Shown here: piece by piece, positions 1-5,512 of the stretch | Layout of the letters: the number at the start of each line of letters is the position of its first letter | How positions within the stretch are numbered: position 1 is the first letter of the stretch | NCBI GenBank assembly: GCA_027043985.1 | Contig: JALUDQ010000256.1 | Span: forward strand, 1-7,093 | DNA: 7,093 nt | Origin: Desulfurococcales archaeon | Lineage (GTDB): Archaea > Thermoproteota > Thermoprotei_A > Sulfolobales > WANQ01 | Direction of reading: 5' to 3' | Notes under the pieces: model-generated | Databases searched by the model: none | What the model was told of the DNA's origin: nothing | The model's input: only the letters and a program-made list of their open reading frames with translations | Position numbers and translations under genes: made by a program

Positions 1-503
1 GCGTAGGAGACATAGTTATAACCATAGGATCGGTGAGACTTGAGGGGACAAGCAAACAATATGTTATGACCGAGTACCCGGCTGTAGCAAGCTATGAGGT
101 CGTACTAGCACTAATAGAAGCTGCTGAGACACTAGGCCTAAAATACCATGTAGGCATTACCGCTAGTACGGACAGCTTCTATACTGGCCAGGGGAGGCCA
201 GGGTATAAGGGCTATATGCAGAGCTGGATGAAAAACCTAATACCAGATCTCCAAGCGGCAAGAGTAATAAACTTTGAAATGGAGTCTGCAACACTATTCA
301 CCTTAGCAAACATATATGGTGTTAGAGCAGGAATGGTGTGTGCTGTAGTAGCTAATCGTGTAACAGGTGAAATGATAGCTGGAGCTGGAGAAGAAGATGC
401 TATAAAAACAGCTAATGAGGCAGTAAAAATACTATACGAGTGGGACCAGTTGAAGGAGAAGACTGGTAAGAAATACTTCTATCCAAGCCTACTCAAAAGG
501 TAA
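1..503 (+). CDS. udp: uridine phosphorylase, 5'-truncated by window edge
   Basis: Catalyses reversible phosphorolysis of uridine to uracil and ribose-1-phosphate (EC 2.4.2.3) in cytosolic pyrimidine salvage. The reading frame is open from base 3 and gives 166 residues before TAA. The E. coli enzyme is about 253 residues, so roughly the N-terminal third lies outside the window; the GTG at 33 is internal, not the start. Visible family signatures are SVRLEGTS (the phosphate-site region following the glycine-rich strand), EYPAVASYEV, HVGITASTDSFY, then GQGR at about 186-197, whose Gln and Arg match the uracil-binding pair (Gln166/Arg168 in E. coli). FEMES follows, with Glu-Met-Glu at 276-284 matching the ribose-binding EME. 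A small insertion after GQGR is typical of variation in this loop. The next gene starts 10 bp downstream, suggesting co-transcription. Other nucleoside phosphorylases of the PNP/UDP family are possible, but the GQxR uracil motif favours uridine. Confidence 0.94.
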   Translation, partial: VGDIVITIGSVRLEGTSKQYVMTEYPAVASYEVVLALIEAAETLGLKYHVGITASTDSFYTGQGRPGYKGYMQSWMKNLIPDLQAARVINFEMESATLFTLANIYGVRAGMVCAVVANRVTGEMIAGAGEEDAIKTANEAVKILYEWDQLKEKTGKKYFYPSLLKR

Positions 504-510
504 GGATGAT
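504..510 (+). promoter_or_regulatory. Shine-Dalgarno-like site for the PfkB kinase TTG start
   Basis: GGATGAT lies directly after the uridine phosphorylase stop and 3 bp before the TTG at 514. It resembles the archaeal GGTGAT core with one inserted base. It supports the TTG as the start and translation from a shared mRNA with the upstream gene. No TATA-like element fits between the two genes. Confidence 0.5.
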
Positions 511-513
511 ATA

Positions 514-1452
514 TTGGCTCAGGGAAAATACAAACACTTATCCACGGGCAGACTCAACTTAGACATAATATTATACGTTGACCGTATCCCGGGAGTTGAA
601 GACAGAGTATATGGTAGAGATTCATATATAAGCATAGGTGGGTCGGCAACAAACTATGCTATAGCAGTATCGAGGCTAGGACATAAAGCAGTTCTAGCGG
701 CATGCACTGGTATAGACCCGTTCTCAAGGGTACTAGTAGAACTACTATCTTCTACGGGTGTCGATGCTTCTAGGCTGTGTAGAGCTAGTGGGGGGCCGGG
801 AACAGTAGTAGTACTCTCGCTACCCGATGGCAAGTACGCTATGGCTTCCCACCGCGGAGCAAACAATGCGTTAACACTAGACTACATATTAGAGCTCTAT
901 AGCTATGAGCAACCAGATATAGTACACGTAGCTGGTCTTGATCCAGAGGTAACTCTTAAACTAGTTAAGAGAATAGAAGATATCAGTAAGACAACACTAA
1001 TAAGCTATGATCCCGGTAGAAAAGCTGTTGACAAGCCGAGAAAGCTTGCAGAAGTAATGGGGTTAGTAAACCACTTATTCTTAAACGAGAGAGAGTTTAA
1101 AGCACTAGAAATGAACTTGTCTAGATCACTGTTAAAGGATAAGCTCAGCGCTATAGTTGTTAAAATGGGTAGTGAGGGAGCAGTCCTAATAACTAGAGAC
1201 GAGATAACAAAGATAGAAGCATATAGAGTAGGCAAAGTAGTTGACACAGTGGGAGCTGGAGACGTCTTTGACGCAGCCTTCAACACCTATTATCTTGAAA
1301 CAAACGATTACCTAGAAGCCGTTAGAGCAGGTGTAATAGCGGCGGGTATAAAGGTGACGAGACACGGTAGTCTAGGGGCACCAAGTAGGCTTGAAGTAGA
1401 CCTTATTCTAGGTAAGGAGAAGTTTACTCTGCGAACCGAGAGAATAGAATAA
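514..1452 (+). CDS. PfkB-family sugar/nucleoside kinase (candidate ribose-1-phosphate kinase)
   Basis: A 312-residue ribokinase/PfkB-superfamily kinase, normal length for the family. The first beta strand (residues 11-22, around LNLDIILYVDRIP) opens the fold. Gly-Gly at 42-43, followed by Asn47 in SATNYA, is the N-terminal PfkB signature that contacts the sugar. Residues 244-250 read DTVGAGD, the C-terminal signature, with GAGD at 247-250 forming the anion hole and Asp250 as the predicted catalytic base. SYDPGR near 165-170 and LNEREF near 190 are also typical. The TTG start is chosen because it immediately precedes the first strand and has a G-rich site upstream. Its position 10 bp after uridine phosphorylase suggests it acts on a nucleoside-degradation product. 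An ADP-dependent ribose-1-phosphate kinase of the archaeal pentose bisphosphate pathway is a PfkB-family enzyme and is the best contextual guess. Nucleoside kinase or ribokinase are alternatives. The family call is firm; the substrate and phosphate donor (ATP or ADP) cannot be read from the motifs. Confidence 0.92.
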   Translation: MAQGKYKHLSTGRLNLDIILYVDRIPGVEDRVYGRDSYISIGGSATNYAIAVSRLGHKAVLAACTGIDPFSRVLVELLSSTGVDASRLCRASGGPGTVVVLSLPDGKYAMASHRGANNALTLDYILELYSYEQPDIVHVAGLDPEVTLKLVKRIEDISKTTLISYDPGRKAVDKPRKLAEVMGLVNHLFLNEREFKALEMNLSRSLLKDKLSAIVVKMGSEGAVLITRDEITKIEAYRVGKVVDTVGAGDVFDAAFNTYYLETNDYLEAVRAGVIAAGIKVTRHGSLGAPSRLEVDLILGKEKFTLRTERIE

Positions 1453-1462
1453 GAGTGTTTTC
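1453..1462. other. 10-bp gap between convergent stop codons
   Basis: Only ten bases separate the kinase TAA from the stop of the opposing minus-strand gene. A short T run (GTTTTC, 1457-1462) is the only terminator-like element for the plus-strand transcript. Transcripts from the two sides probably overlap at their 3' ends. Confidence 0.4.
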
Positions 1463-1987
1463 TTAGACGCCTATATCTCTTATCTTTAAAACAATGTTTT
1501 TCAACCTACTATTTATATCAGAGACTTCTGGATGTGCTACAATATAGTTCTTCCACCCTATAATATAGCTAAAGTCTACGGAGGGGCAATCTACTACTAT
1601 TCTATCCGGATCCCTCAGATAATCTTCACCAAGCACTTTGTATTCATCGATCTGATAGATAAGCCATGTGGACTCGTTTCTCCCAACACTATACTTGTCT
1701 ACGGGGAGAAGCTTCTTCAATTCCGTAAAGAGTTTTCTCTGTCCTCTTAGGGTGCAAAGTGTATAGCATCCACTTATACAGTAGAGTCTATGCGGCATTA
1801 ATTCGAGGTATCTGTCTAATATGACGTTAGCCTCCCAGAGTCTGCCTCCAGGTCTATCAGATCTACAAGTTAGTAATATCTTGAATACGCTCCTCGTATC
1901 GCCTAAGATAAAGCCTAGGAACCCATTGCATCCTAATGGACGTGAAACTCTATTATATATACATTCTAACTCTAATACCGTAGACAT
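1463..1987 (-). CDS. cysteine-rich protein of unknown function
   Basis: A 174-residue protein starting at ATG (1985-1987 on the complement) and ending in TAA. I do not recognise its family. It has seven cysteines (residues 9, 20, 41, 70, 74, 78 and 134). Three of them form CISGCYTLC at 70-78, a C-x3-C-x3-C spacing that could hold a metal, an iron-sulfur cluster or disulfides; it is not the radical-SAM spacing (C-x3-C-x2-C). There is no signal peptide or obvious membrane helix, and the C-terminus is basic (LKNIVLKIRDIGV). The coding choice rests on its unbroken length, its fit between the kinase stop and the divergent promoter, and the lack of a better plus-strand alternative: those frames give only pieces of about 70 residues without good starts. 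It is a single gene, convergent with the kinase and divergent from the amidohydrolase-like gene. The existence call is moderately sure; function is unknown. Confidence 0.7.
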   Translation of the reverse strand: MSTVLELECIYNRVSRPLGCNGFLGFILGDTRSVFKILLTCRSDRPGGRLWEANVILDRYLELMPHRLYCISGCYTLCTLRGQRKLFTELKKLLPVDKYSVGRNESTWLIYQIDEYKVLGEDYLRDPDRIVVDCPSVDFSYIIGWKNYIVAHPEVSDINSRLKNIVLKIRDIGV

Positions 1988-2069
1988 AAGGGAACTCCCA
2001 TGCCGGGATACTAACTATGCTTATAAGCCTAAATATAGTTTTTAAGCTGAGAGTAGAGGAGGATCTCTA
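1988..2069. promoter_or_regulatory. divergent promoter region with TATA-like palindrome
   Basis: This 82-bp spacer separates two divergently transcribed genes. At 2019-2028 it holds the perfect 10-bp palindrome GCTTATAAGC, which contains a TTATAA core. Placing an archaeal start site about 26 bp downstream on either strand gives a leader of roughly 10 nt for the minus-strand gene and roughly 20 nt for the plus-strand gene, so one element could serve both directions. A second AT-rich candidate, TTTTTAAG, lies at about 2038-2045 on the plus strand and would give an almost leaderless message. Positions are seen directly; promoter function is inferred. Confidence 0.45.
2056..2066 (+). promoter_or_regulatory. 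strong Shine-Dalgarno site for the amidohydrolase-like gene
   Basis: GAGGAGGATCT, with GGAGG at 2058-2062, sits 7 bp before the TTG at 2070 and matches the archaeal anti-SD complement (GGAGG followed by ATC) well. It is the strongest such site in the window and fixes the TTG as the start codon. Confidence 0.7.
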
Positions 2070-3155
2070 TTGGTCAGAATACTGTTAAGAAACGCTACGG
2101 TACTCTACGGGAAAGAATTGAACATAATACCTAGAGGATACGTTTACCTAGAAGACGACCAGGTCAAGAAGATAGGTGATGGAGAACCACCAGAGGACTA
2201 TAGGTTAGCTGAACTATACATAACGGCTAACGATAGACTCGTAATGCCTGGCACCCTAAGCCCCGTAACGTATATCTCCTTCTATCCCTTCAGATACCTT
2301 CTATTAAAGAACCTAGTCAACCCCATCGACATATTATCAACCTTGAGCATCAACGACTACTATAATATATCGTTGATGGCGGGCTACGAGCTAGTAAAGA
2401 ATGGTGTCACGACTGTAGGGGTATTAGACCAAGAAAACCTTCACACAATAGCTAGAGGACTCTATGAGATCGGATTAAGAATACTATTACTAGTAGACCC
2501 CTACGTAAACGACCTTGACAAAATAGTTGAAGAGTGGGATGGAAAAGATGGGAGAGTACACGTTTACGCACTTGTAGAATCATCTATTGACGCGAGAAAG
2601 TACTCTGCAAAACTGGGCTTGAACAGAATAGTTGCTAAACCAGCAAAAATGCCTGGAGGAGCAAAAATACTCGTAGACCCGCCCGGAATGATTAGGCCTA
2701 GTGACACCGTAGTCACTTTCCTCAATATAGGTAGATGGGTTAATGGCGTAGGACTATCTATAGGTGTTGCACCACAATACAATATGTTCGATATAGCGCG
2801 GAGGCTATGGATAACAGGTAAGACGAGTTCAAGGGAAGCATTGATACACGCTACTTCGAGAACAGCAGAGATCTTCAGCTTAGAAAACCTAGGAGTAGTA
2901 GTTGAGGGTGCCAAACCCGATATAATAGTACTAGATTTCTCTGAGCCGCCAAGCTGGCCCCTAATACCGTTCGATGATGTAGTATACGATATGGTACTTG
3001 ACTCGAATCGGAGAATAGAAACAGTCATAGTAAACGGTGAAGTAATAGTAGATGGCGGCGACCCGTTAAACGTCGGATACGATAAAGTATATAAGGCAAA
3101 AGAAAAGATTACAGACCTAGTAGGAGAACTAATAAAGAAGTTGAGGAACCGATAA
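2070..3155 (+). CDS. amidohydrolase-superfamily protein lacking metal ligands (likely pseudoenzyme)
   Basis: A 361-residue protein that resembles the MtaD/SAH-deaminase and cytosine-deaminase branch of the metal-dependent amidohydrolases. The family edges are clear: LLRNATVLYG (5-14) and YVYLEDDQVKKIGDG (24-38) form the N-terminal beta-sandwich; RLVMPG (56-61) is the strand leading to the active site; ELVKNGVTTV (107-116) is the next barrel helix and strand; and EALIHATSRTAEIFSLENLG through AKPDIIVLDF (256-290) and TVIVNGEVIVDGG (318-330) close the sandwich. The catalytic parts are missing. The HTH expected after MPG is VTY at 66-68, and the Asp expected in the GTDG-like segment is Gly232 in LSIGV. 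No HxxE or His-Ala-Pro segment can be placed in the middle, which is also shorter than in enzymes of 400-430 residues. I infer a folded but non-hydrolytic protein. The TTG start follows a strong ribosome site. A small membrane protein follows after 3 bp and is presumably co-transcribed. Real function unknown. Confidence 0.82.
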   Translation: MVRILLRNATVLYGKELNIIPRGYVYLEDDQVKKIGDGEPPEDYRLAELYITANDRLVMPGTLSPVTYISFYPFRYLLLKNLVNPIDILSTLSINDYYNISLMAGYELVKNGVTTVGVLDQENLHTIARGLYEIGLRILLLVDPYVNDLDKIVEEWDGKDGRVHVYALVESSIDARKYSAKLGLNRIVAKPAKMPGGAKILVDPPGMIRPSDTVVTFLNIGRWVNGVGLSIGVAPQYNMFDIARRLWITGKTSSREALIHATSRTAEIFSLENLGVVVEGAKPDIIVLDFSEPPSWPLIPFDDVVYDMVLDSNRRIETVIVNGEVIVDGGDPLNVGYDKVYKAKEKITDLVGELIKKLRNR

Positions 3156-3158
3156 GAC

Positions 3159-3461
3159 ATGACGACAACAGTAATAGGCTTGGCGGCTGGGGTAGCCCTA
3201 GGAGTATTAATGCTAACACTATACTCATATATGAGGAATCCAGTAAACAATGCAAGAACCCTTAGTCTTGCCGGCTCCATTATAGGAGGTCTTCTCCTAG
3301 CTGCGGGAATAGTGGGATTAATAGACGTCTTCGTAGCCCATCTATGCGTATTAAACCTTACGTCATCAATAATACTCTTAGGAGTAGGACTATTCTTCGT
3401 TGTTAAAGCTTTCTTCCTAGCAAAAATAGAGAAAAAACACAATGGTTCAAGAAAAAGCTAG
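3159..3461 (+). CDS. small three-helix membrane protein of unknown function
   Basis: A 100-residue hydrophobic protein beginning at ATG, 3 bp after the amidohydrolase-like stop. Three membrane segments can be read at about residues 4-24, 35-60 and 64-88. Small-residue patterns in the first two (GLAAGVALG and GSIIGGLLLAAG) suit close helix packing. The Arg/Asn-rich loop around 26-33 and the basic tail (KIEKKHNGSRKS) both suggest the cytoplasmic side, giving an outside N-terminus and an inside C-terminus. Cys63 lies at the outer end of the second helix. There is no signal peptidase site and no recognised family. A weak GAGGAA at about 3143-3148, inside the previous gene, may be the ribosome site. 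Tight spacing implies co-transcription or translational coupling with the amidohydrolase-like gene, so it may be a membrane partner for that protein; this is inference from position only. Confidence 0.75.
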   Translation: MTTTVIGLAAGVALGVLMLTLYSYMRNPVNNARTLSLAGSIIGGLLLAAGIVGLIDVFVAHLCVLNLTSSIILLGVGLFFVVKAFFLAKIEKKHNGSRKS

Positions 3462-3538
3462 ACTCCCGTCAAAGCCATAGATTATTATAGACATTTTATT
3501 TCTAGGAGTCTTTTCTACCAGTACTCGGGGAAGAACAC
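3462..3538 (+). promoter_or_regulatory. probable promoter and ribosome site for the M42 peptidase
   Basis: The 77-bp spacer is AT-rich. ATTATTATAGAC at 3480-3491 and CATTTTATTTCT at 3492-3503 are TATA-like and would place transcription starts roughly 15-30 nt before the GTG at 3539. GGGGAAG at 3527-3533 is a fair ribosome site 5 bp from that GTG. A 7-bp inverted repeat (AGACTCC at 3460-3466, GGAGTCT at 3505-3511) followed by TTT might aid termination of the upstream unit, but the loop is long and this is weak. Confidence 0.4.
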
Positions 3539-4567
3539 GTGTCATTTCTCGAGCTCTTGAGAAAACTAGTCTATACTCCAGGAGTCTCGGGATATGAGGA
3601 GCGTATAAGAAACGAAATACTATCAATTGCTAAAAAGTACGGTAAAGTATCCGTAGACTCTATCGGCAACGTCATATTAGAACTGGGAGAAGGTTCACCT
3701 TCAATACTCTTTGCCGCTCACATGGATGAACTAGGCCTTGTTGTAACCAATATAGAAGATGACGGATTGATAAGGTTTAGGAAGATAGGTGGAATAGATG
3801 ATAGAATCCTAGTCAGCCAGCACGTAGTAATCCATAGTGAGAAAGGAGACATACCGGGTATTATAGGGCTTACACCGCCTCATCTAAAACTTGAGAAGGA
3901 GGTAAAGGTTCTGCCATGGAATGAGCTAGCTATAGATGTGGGAGCTAGTAATCGTAGTGAGGTTGAGGAATTGGGTGTAAGAATACTTGACCCAGTAACC
4001 TTTGCTAAACCCTGGTCACTACTACGACGTGGAGAAGTATTGGCAACTCGCTCTATTGATGATAGGTTTGGCTGTGCTATTCTCTTAGAGCTTGCGAGAA
4101 ACATATATGAGGGCAAGGTAAAGCCTAGAGGCAAAGTATACCTTGCATGGACTGTTCAAGAAGAAGTAGGGCTTAGAGGCGCATTAGCCTTATCACATAC
4201 TTTGAGACCAGACTACGCGGTATCAGTAGATACAACCTCATGTTGTAACCCAGTTATTACGGGTACACTGGCTCCGGGTAAGGGTCCTACTATTAGATTT
4301 ATTGATAATGCCGCTATACTCAATCCGAGACTCGTTAGATACATTGTTGGTTTAGCCGAGGCTAATGGAGTAAAGCTACAATTAGTGTCAGCTGGTGGTG
4401 GAACCGATGCAGCTGCTTTCCAGAGAGCTAACGTGAACATACTTGCACTTGGTGTAGCTACAAAATATACTCATAGCACTGTAGAAATGGCTAGTATAAA
4501 CGATATGATGGAACTATTAAGGCTCCTAAGCATAATAGTAGAAGACGGCTTTAGAAACTATAAATAA
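3539..4567 (+). CDS. M42 family metalloaminopeptidase (TET/FrvX-type)
   Basis: A 342-residue dinuclear metallopeptidase of the M42 family, close to the usual 340-355. Archaeal members assemble into large tetrahedral dodecamers that trim peptides released by the proteasome in the cytosol; some were annotated as endoglucanase or FrvX. The N-terminal LLRKLVYTPGVSGYEERIR (6-24) is characteristic. All expected active-site residues are present: His61 and Asp63 in HMDE; Asp174 in the IDDR segment (bridging metal ligand); Glu208 and Glu209 in QEE (general base and ligand); Asp231 in SVDTT; and His312 in YTHSTVE. Residues about 71-165 form the PDZ-like or dimerisation domain inserted between the two halves of the catalytic domain, and GGGTDAAAF (286-294) is conserved. 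Paired cysteines occur at 235-236. The GTG start gives the canonical N-terminus and has a G-rich site upstream. It has its own promoter-like spacer and is convergent with the phosphatase gene. Substrate preference (Leu, Glu, Lys or Asp type) cannot be assigned. Confidence 0.94.
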   Translation: MSFLELLRKLVYTPGVSGYEERIRNEILSIAKKYGKVSVDSIGNVILELGEGSPSILFAAHMDELGLVVTNIEDDGLIRFRKIGGIDDRILVSQHVVIHSEKGDIPGIIGLTPPHLKLEKEVKVLPWNELAIDVGASNRSEVEELGVRILDPVTFAKPWSLLRRGEVLATRSIDDRFGCAILLELARNIYEGKVKPRGKVYLAWTVQEEVGLRGALALSHTLRPDYAVSVDTTSCCNPVITGTLAPGKGPTIRFIDNAAILNPRLVRYIVGLAEANGVKLQLVSAGGGTDAAAFQRANVNILALGVATKYTHSTVEMASINDMMELLRLLSIIVEDGFRNYK

Positions 4568-4638
4568 TTAAATCAGACAGCCACCGCTCTTTCATAGCCC
4601 TTAAACACTAGGCTCATACTTGTTCGGGATGCTCATCA
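4568..4638. other. spacer between convergent genes carrying one copy of a direct repeat
   Basis: This 71-bp segment separates the M42 peptidase stop from the phosphatase stop. It contains no gene that I can support. Its main content is a 22-bp segment that repeats part of the phosphatase coding end (see the repeat entries). No GC-rich hairpin is obvious. On the plus strand the first strong T tract (ATTTTTCTTCTT, 4648-4659) lies inside the phosphatase gene, where it encodes the C-terminal lysines; it could terminate the peptidase transcript. Confidence 0.45.
4596..4617. repeat. imperfect direct repeat, intergenic copy
   Basis: This copy reads AGCCCTTA, then AA, then CACTAGGCTCAT. It matches the copy at 4692-4712 in 20 bases, with one mismatch and one inserted base. 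The copies are about 95 bp apart. This one lies beyond the phosphatase stop codon, so it is not constrained to encode that protein's C-terminus. Confidence 0.6.
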
Positions 4639-5400
4639 CTACCAAGTATTTTTCTTCTTAGCCTCCAATATTAGTCTAGCTAGCTTCGCGAAGCCCTTAC
4701 CACTAGGCTCATCTAATACTAGGTCAGCCTTCTCCTTTAATAATTCATCAGCATTTGCAACTGCTACACGCAAGCCTACTGCATTATACATTTCAACATC
4801 GTTTGCTCCATCACCTATACCGACAACATAGTCTCTACCAACACCTATTATTTCAAGAGCCTTCAGCAACCCTTTATCCTTCCCCGCGTCAACTGGGATT
4901 AAGTGTATTGCGAAACCCGATGAGAGTACTTTAACCCACGTTATATTCCTCGATAAGAGAAATCTCTGGATACGCTCAGTAAGCTCCTTATGAACCTCAA
5001 GGCTCTTCACTTTGGGTCTAAAAGCATAATCGTATTCACGATATCTATTCTGCCAAGACTGGGTAAGTTCTTCTCCAAACTCCTCTAATATGAGGCTTAT
5101 TAGCTCTCTAGTAGACTTTGAGCAAACTGGTATGATCTCACCCTTATAGCCTACGAGGCAGCCGTTCTCACCTACAACAGGTCCGCTTGTACCAATGTAT
5201 CTTGATAACCCGAAGAGTACTGGAATAGTATTACCTGATACGAGGATTATTTTTACACCGTTTTCTTCGAGTCTCCTTATAGCTGTGATAGCGTCTTCGT
5301 GGATTAAGTAGTTGCCTCTATCAACGGTAAGTGTTCCATCAACATCAGTTGCAACAACTTTCACTCTAGCCAGTACTTCGTAGATACTATTTGAATCCAT
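4639..5400 (-). CDS. phosphoglycolate phosphatase, archaeal HAD (TA0175) type
   Basis: A 253-residue HAD-superfamily phosphatase with a C2-type cap, matching the archaeal phosphoglycolate phosphatase family (EC 3.1.3.18; Thermoplasma TA0175 is the characterised member). It converts 2-phosphoglycolate to glycolate in the cytosol with Mg2+. All four HAD motifs are visible: motif I ATDVDGTLT, with nucleophile Asp19 and acid/base Asp21; motif II LVSGN, with Ser55; motif III Lys176 in GKDKG; and motif IV GIGDGANDVEM, with Asp197 and Asp201 binding Mg2+. The cap spans roughly residues 80-165. GENG at 77-80 is a typical family motif. The ATG at 5398-5400 leaves a slightly long N-terminus (about 12 residues before the first strand), so a later start is possible, though no better codon is obvious. 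The ribosome site is weak (AAGGTGT about 14 bp upstream). Convergent with the M42 gene and divergent from the channel gene. A related sugar-phosphatase specificity cannot be excluded. Confidence 0.9.
   Translation of the reverse strand: MDSNSIYEVLARVKVVATDVDGTLTVDRGNYLIHEDAITAIRRLEENGVKIILVSGNTIPVLFGLSRYIGTSGPVVGENGCLVGYKGEIIPVCSKSTRELISLILEEFGEELTQSWQNRYREYDYAFRPKVKSLEVHKELTERIQRFLLSRNITWVKVLSSGFAIHLIPVDAGKDKGLLKALEIIGVGRDYVVGIGDGANDVEMYNAVGLRVAVANADELLKEKADLVLDEPSGKGFAKLARLILEAKKKNTW
4692..4712. repeat. imperfect direct repeat, copy inside the phosphatase gene
   Basis: This copy reads AGCCCTTAC followed by CACTAGGCTCAT. On the minus strand it encodes the segment around DEPSGKG near residues 230-236 of the phosphatase. 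It pairs with the intergenic copy at 4596-4617. Confidence 0.6.
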
Positions 5401-5512
5401 GATGCTCGGACACCTTGTTGGTTTCTATGCGGGGTTTTGTATAGTTGATGAGCACACTAGCTTAAGTACTCTGCCTCTATGAAAAATAGTTTTCTTTGAG
5501 GGAGCATGATTA
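5401..5512. promoter_or_regulatory. divergent promoter region between phosphatase and channel genes
   Basis: A 112-bp spacer. AGCTTAAGTACT at about 5459-5470, with CTTAAG in the middle, is TATA-like for the channel gene and would give a leader of about 20-25 nt. For the minus-strand phosphatase, an AT-rich stretch (complement ACTATACAAAA, about 5434-5444) is the best placed element and would give a leader of about 10-15 nt. No operator-like dyad beyond the short CTTAAG palindrome is apparent. Assignment is by position and composition only. Confidence 0.35.
5498..5504 (+). promoter_or_regulatory. Shine-Dalgarno site for the MscS channel gene
   Basis: GAGGGAG ends 8 bp before the ATG at 5513. 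An earlier ATG at 5506 is too close to this site and is in another frame, so the site selects the ATG at 5513. Confidence 0.6.

Noticed and set aside
1529..1918. The cysteine cluster of the 174-residue protein as a radical-SAM motif
   Set aside because: The spacing is C-x3-C-x3-C, not C-x3-C-x2-C, and no SAM-binding glycine motif follows.
1532..2045. Two plus-strand open frames of about 72-74 codons opposite the 174-residue gene
   Set aside because: Short, no ribosome site, no recognisable protein features. The single longer minus-strand frame explains the region better.
2564..3442. A 292-codon open frame on the minus strand opposite the amidohydrolase-like and membrane genes
   Set aside because: It is antisense to two well-supported genes, has a low-complexity Ser/Thr/Pro-rich composition typical of antisense frames in this codon usage, and matches no family.
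3460..3511. A 7-bp inverted repeat (AGACTCC / GGAGTCT) followed by TTT after the membrane protein gene
   Set aside because: The 38-bp loop makes a stable terminator hairpin unlikely, and archaeal termination usually relies on T tracts.
4630..5454. A 9-bp inverted repeat (TGCTCATCA at 4630-4638, TGATGAGCA at 5446-5454) flanking the phosphatase gene, as if bounding a mobile element
   Set aside because: Nine bases can match by chance, there is no transposase or target-site duplication, and the enclosed gene is an ordinary housekeeping enzyme.
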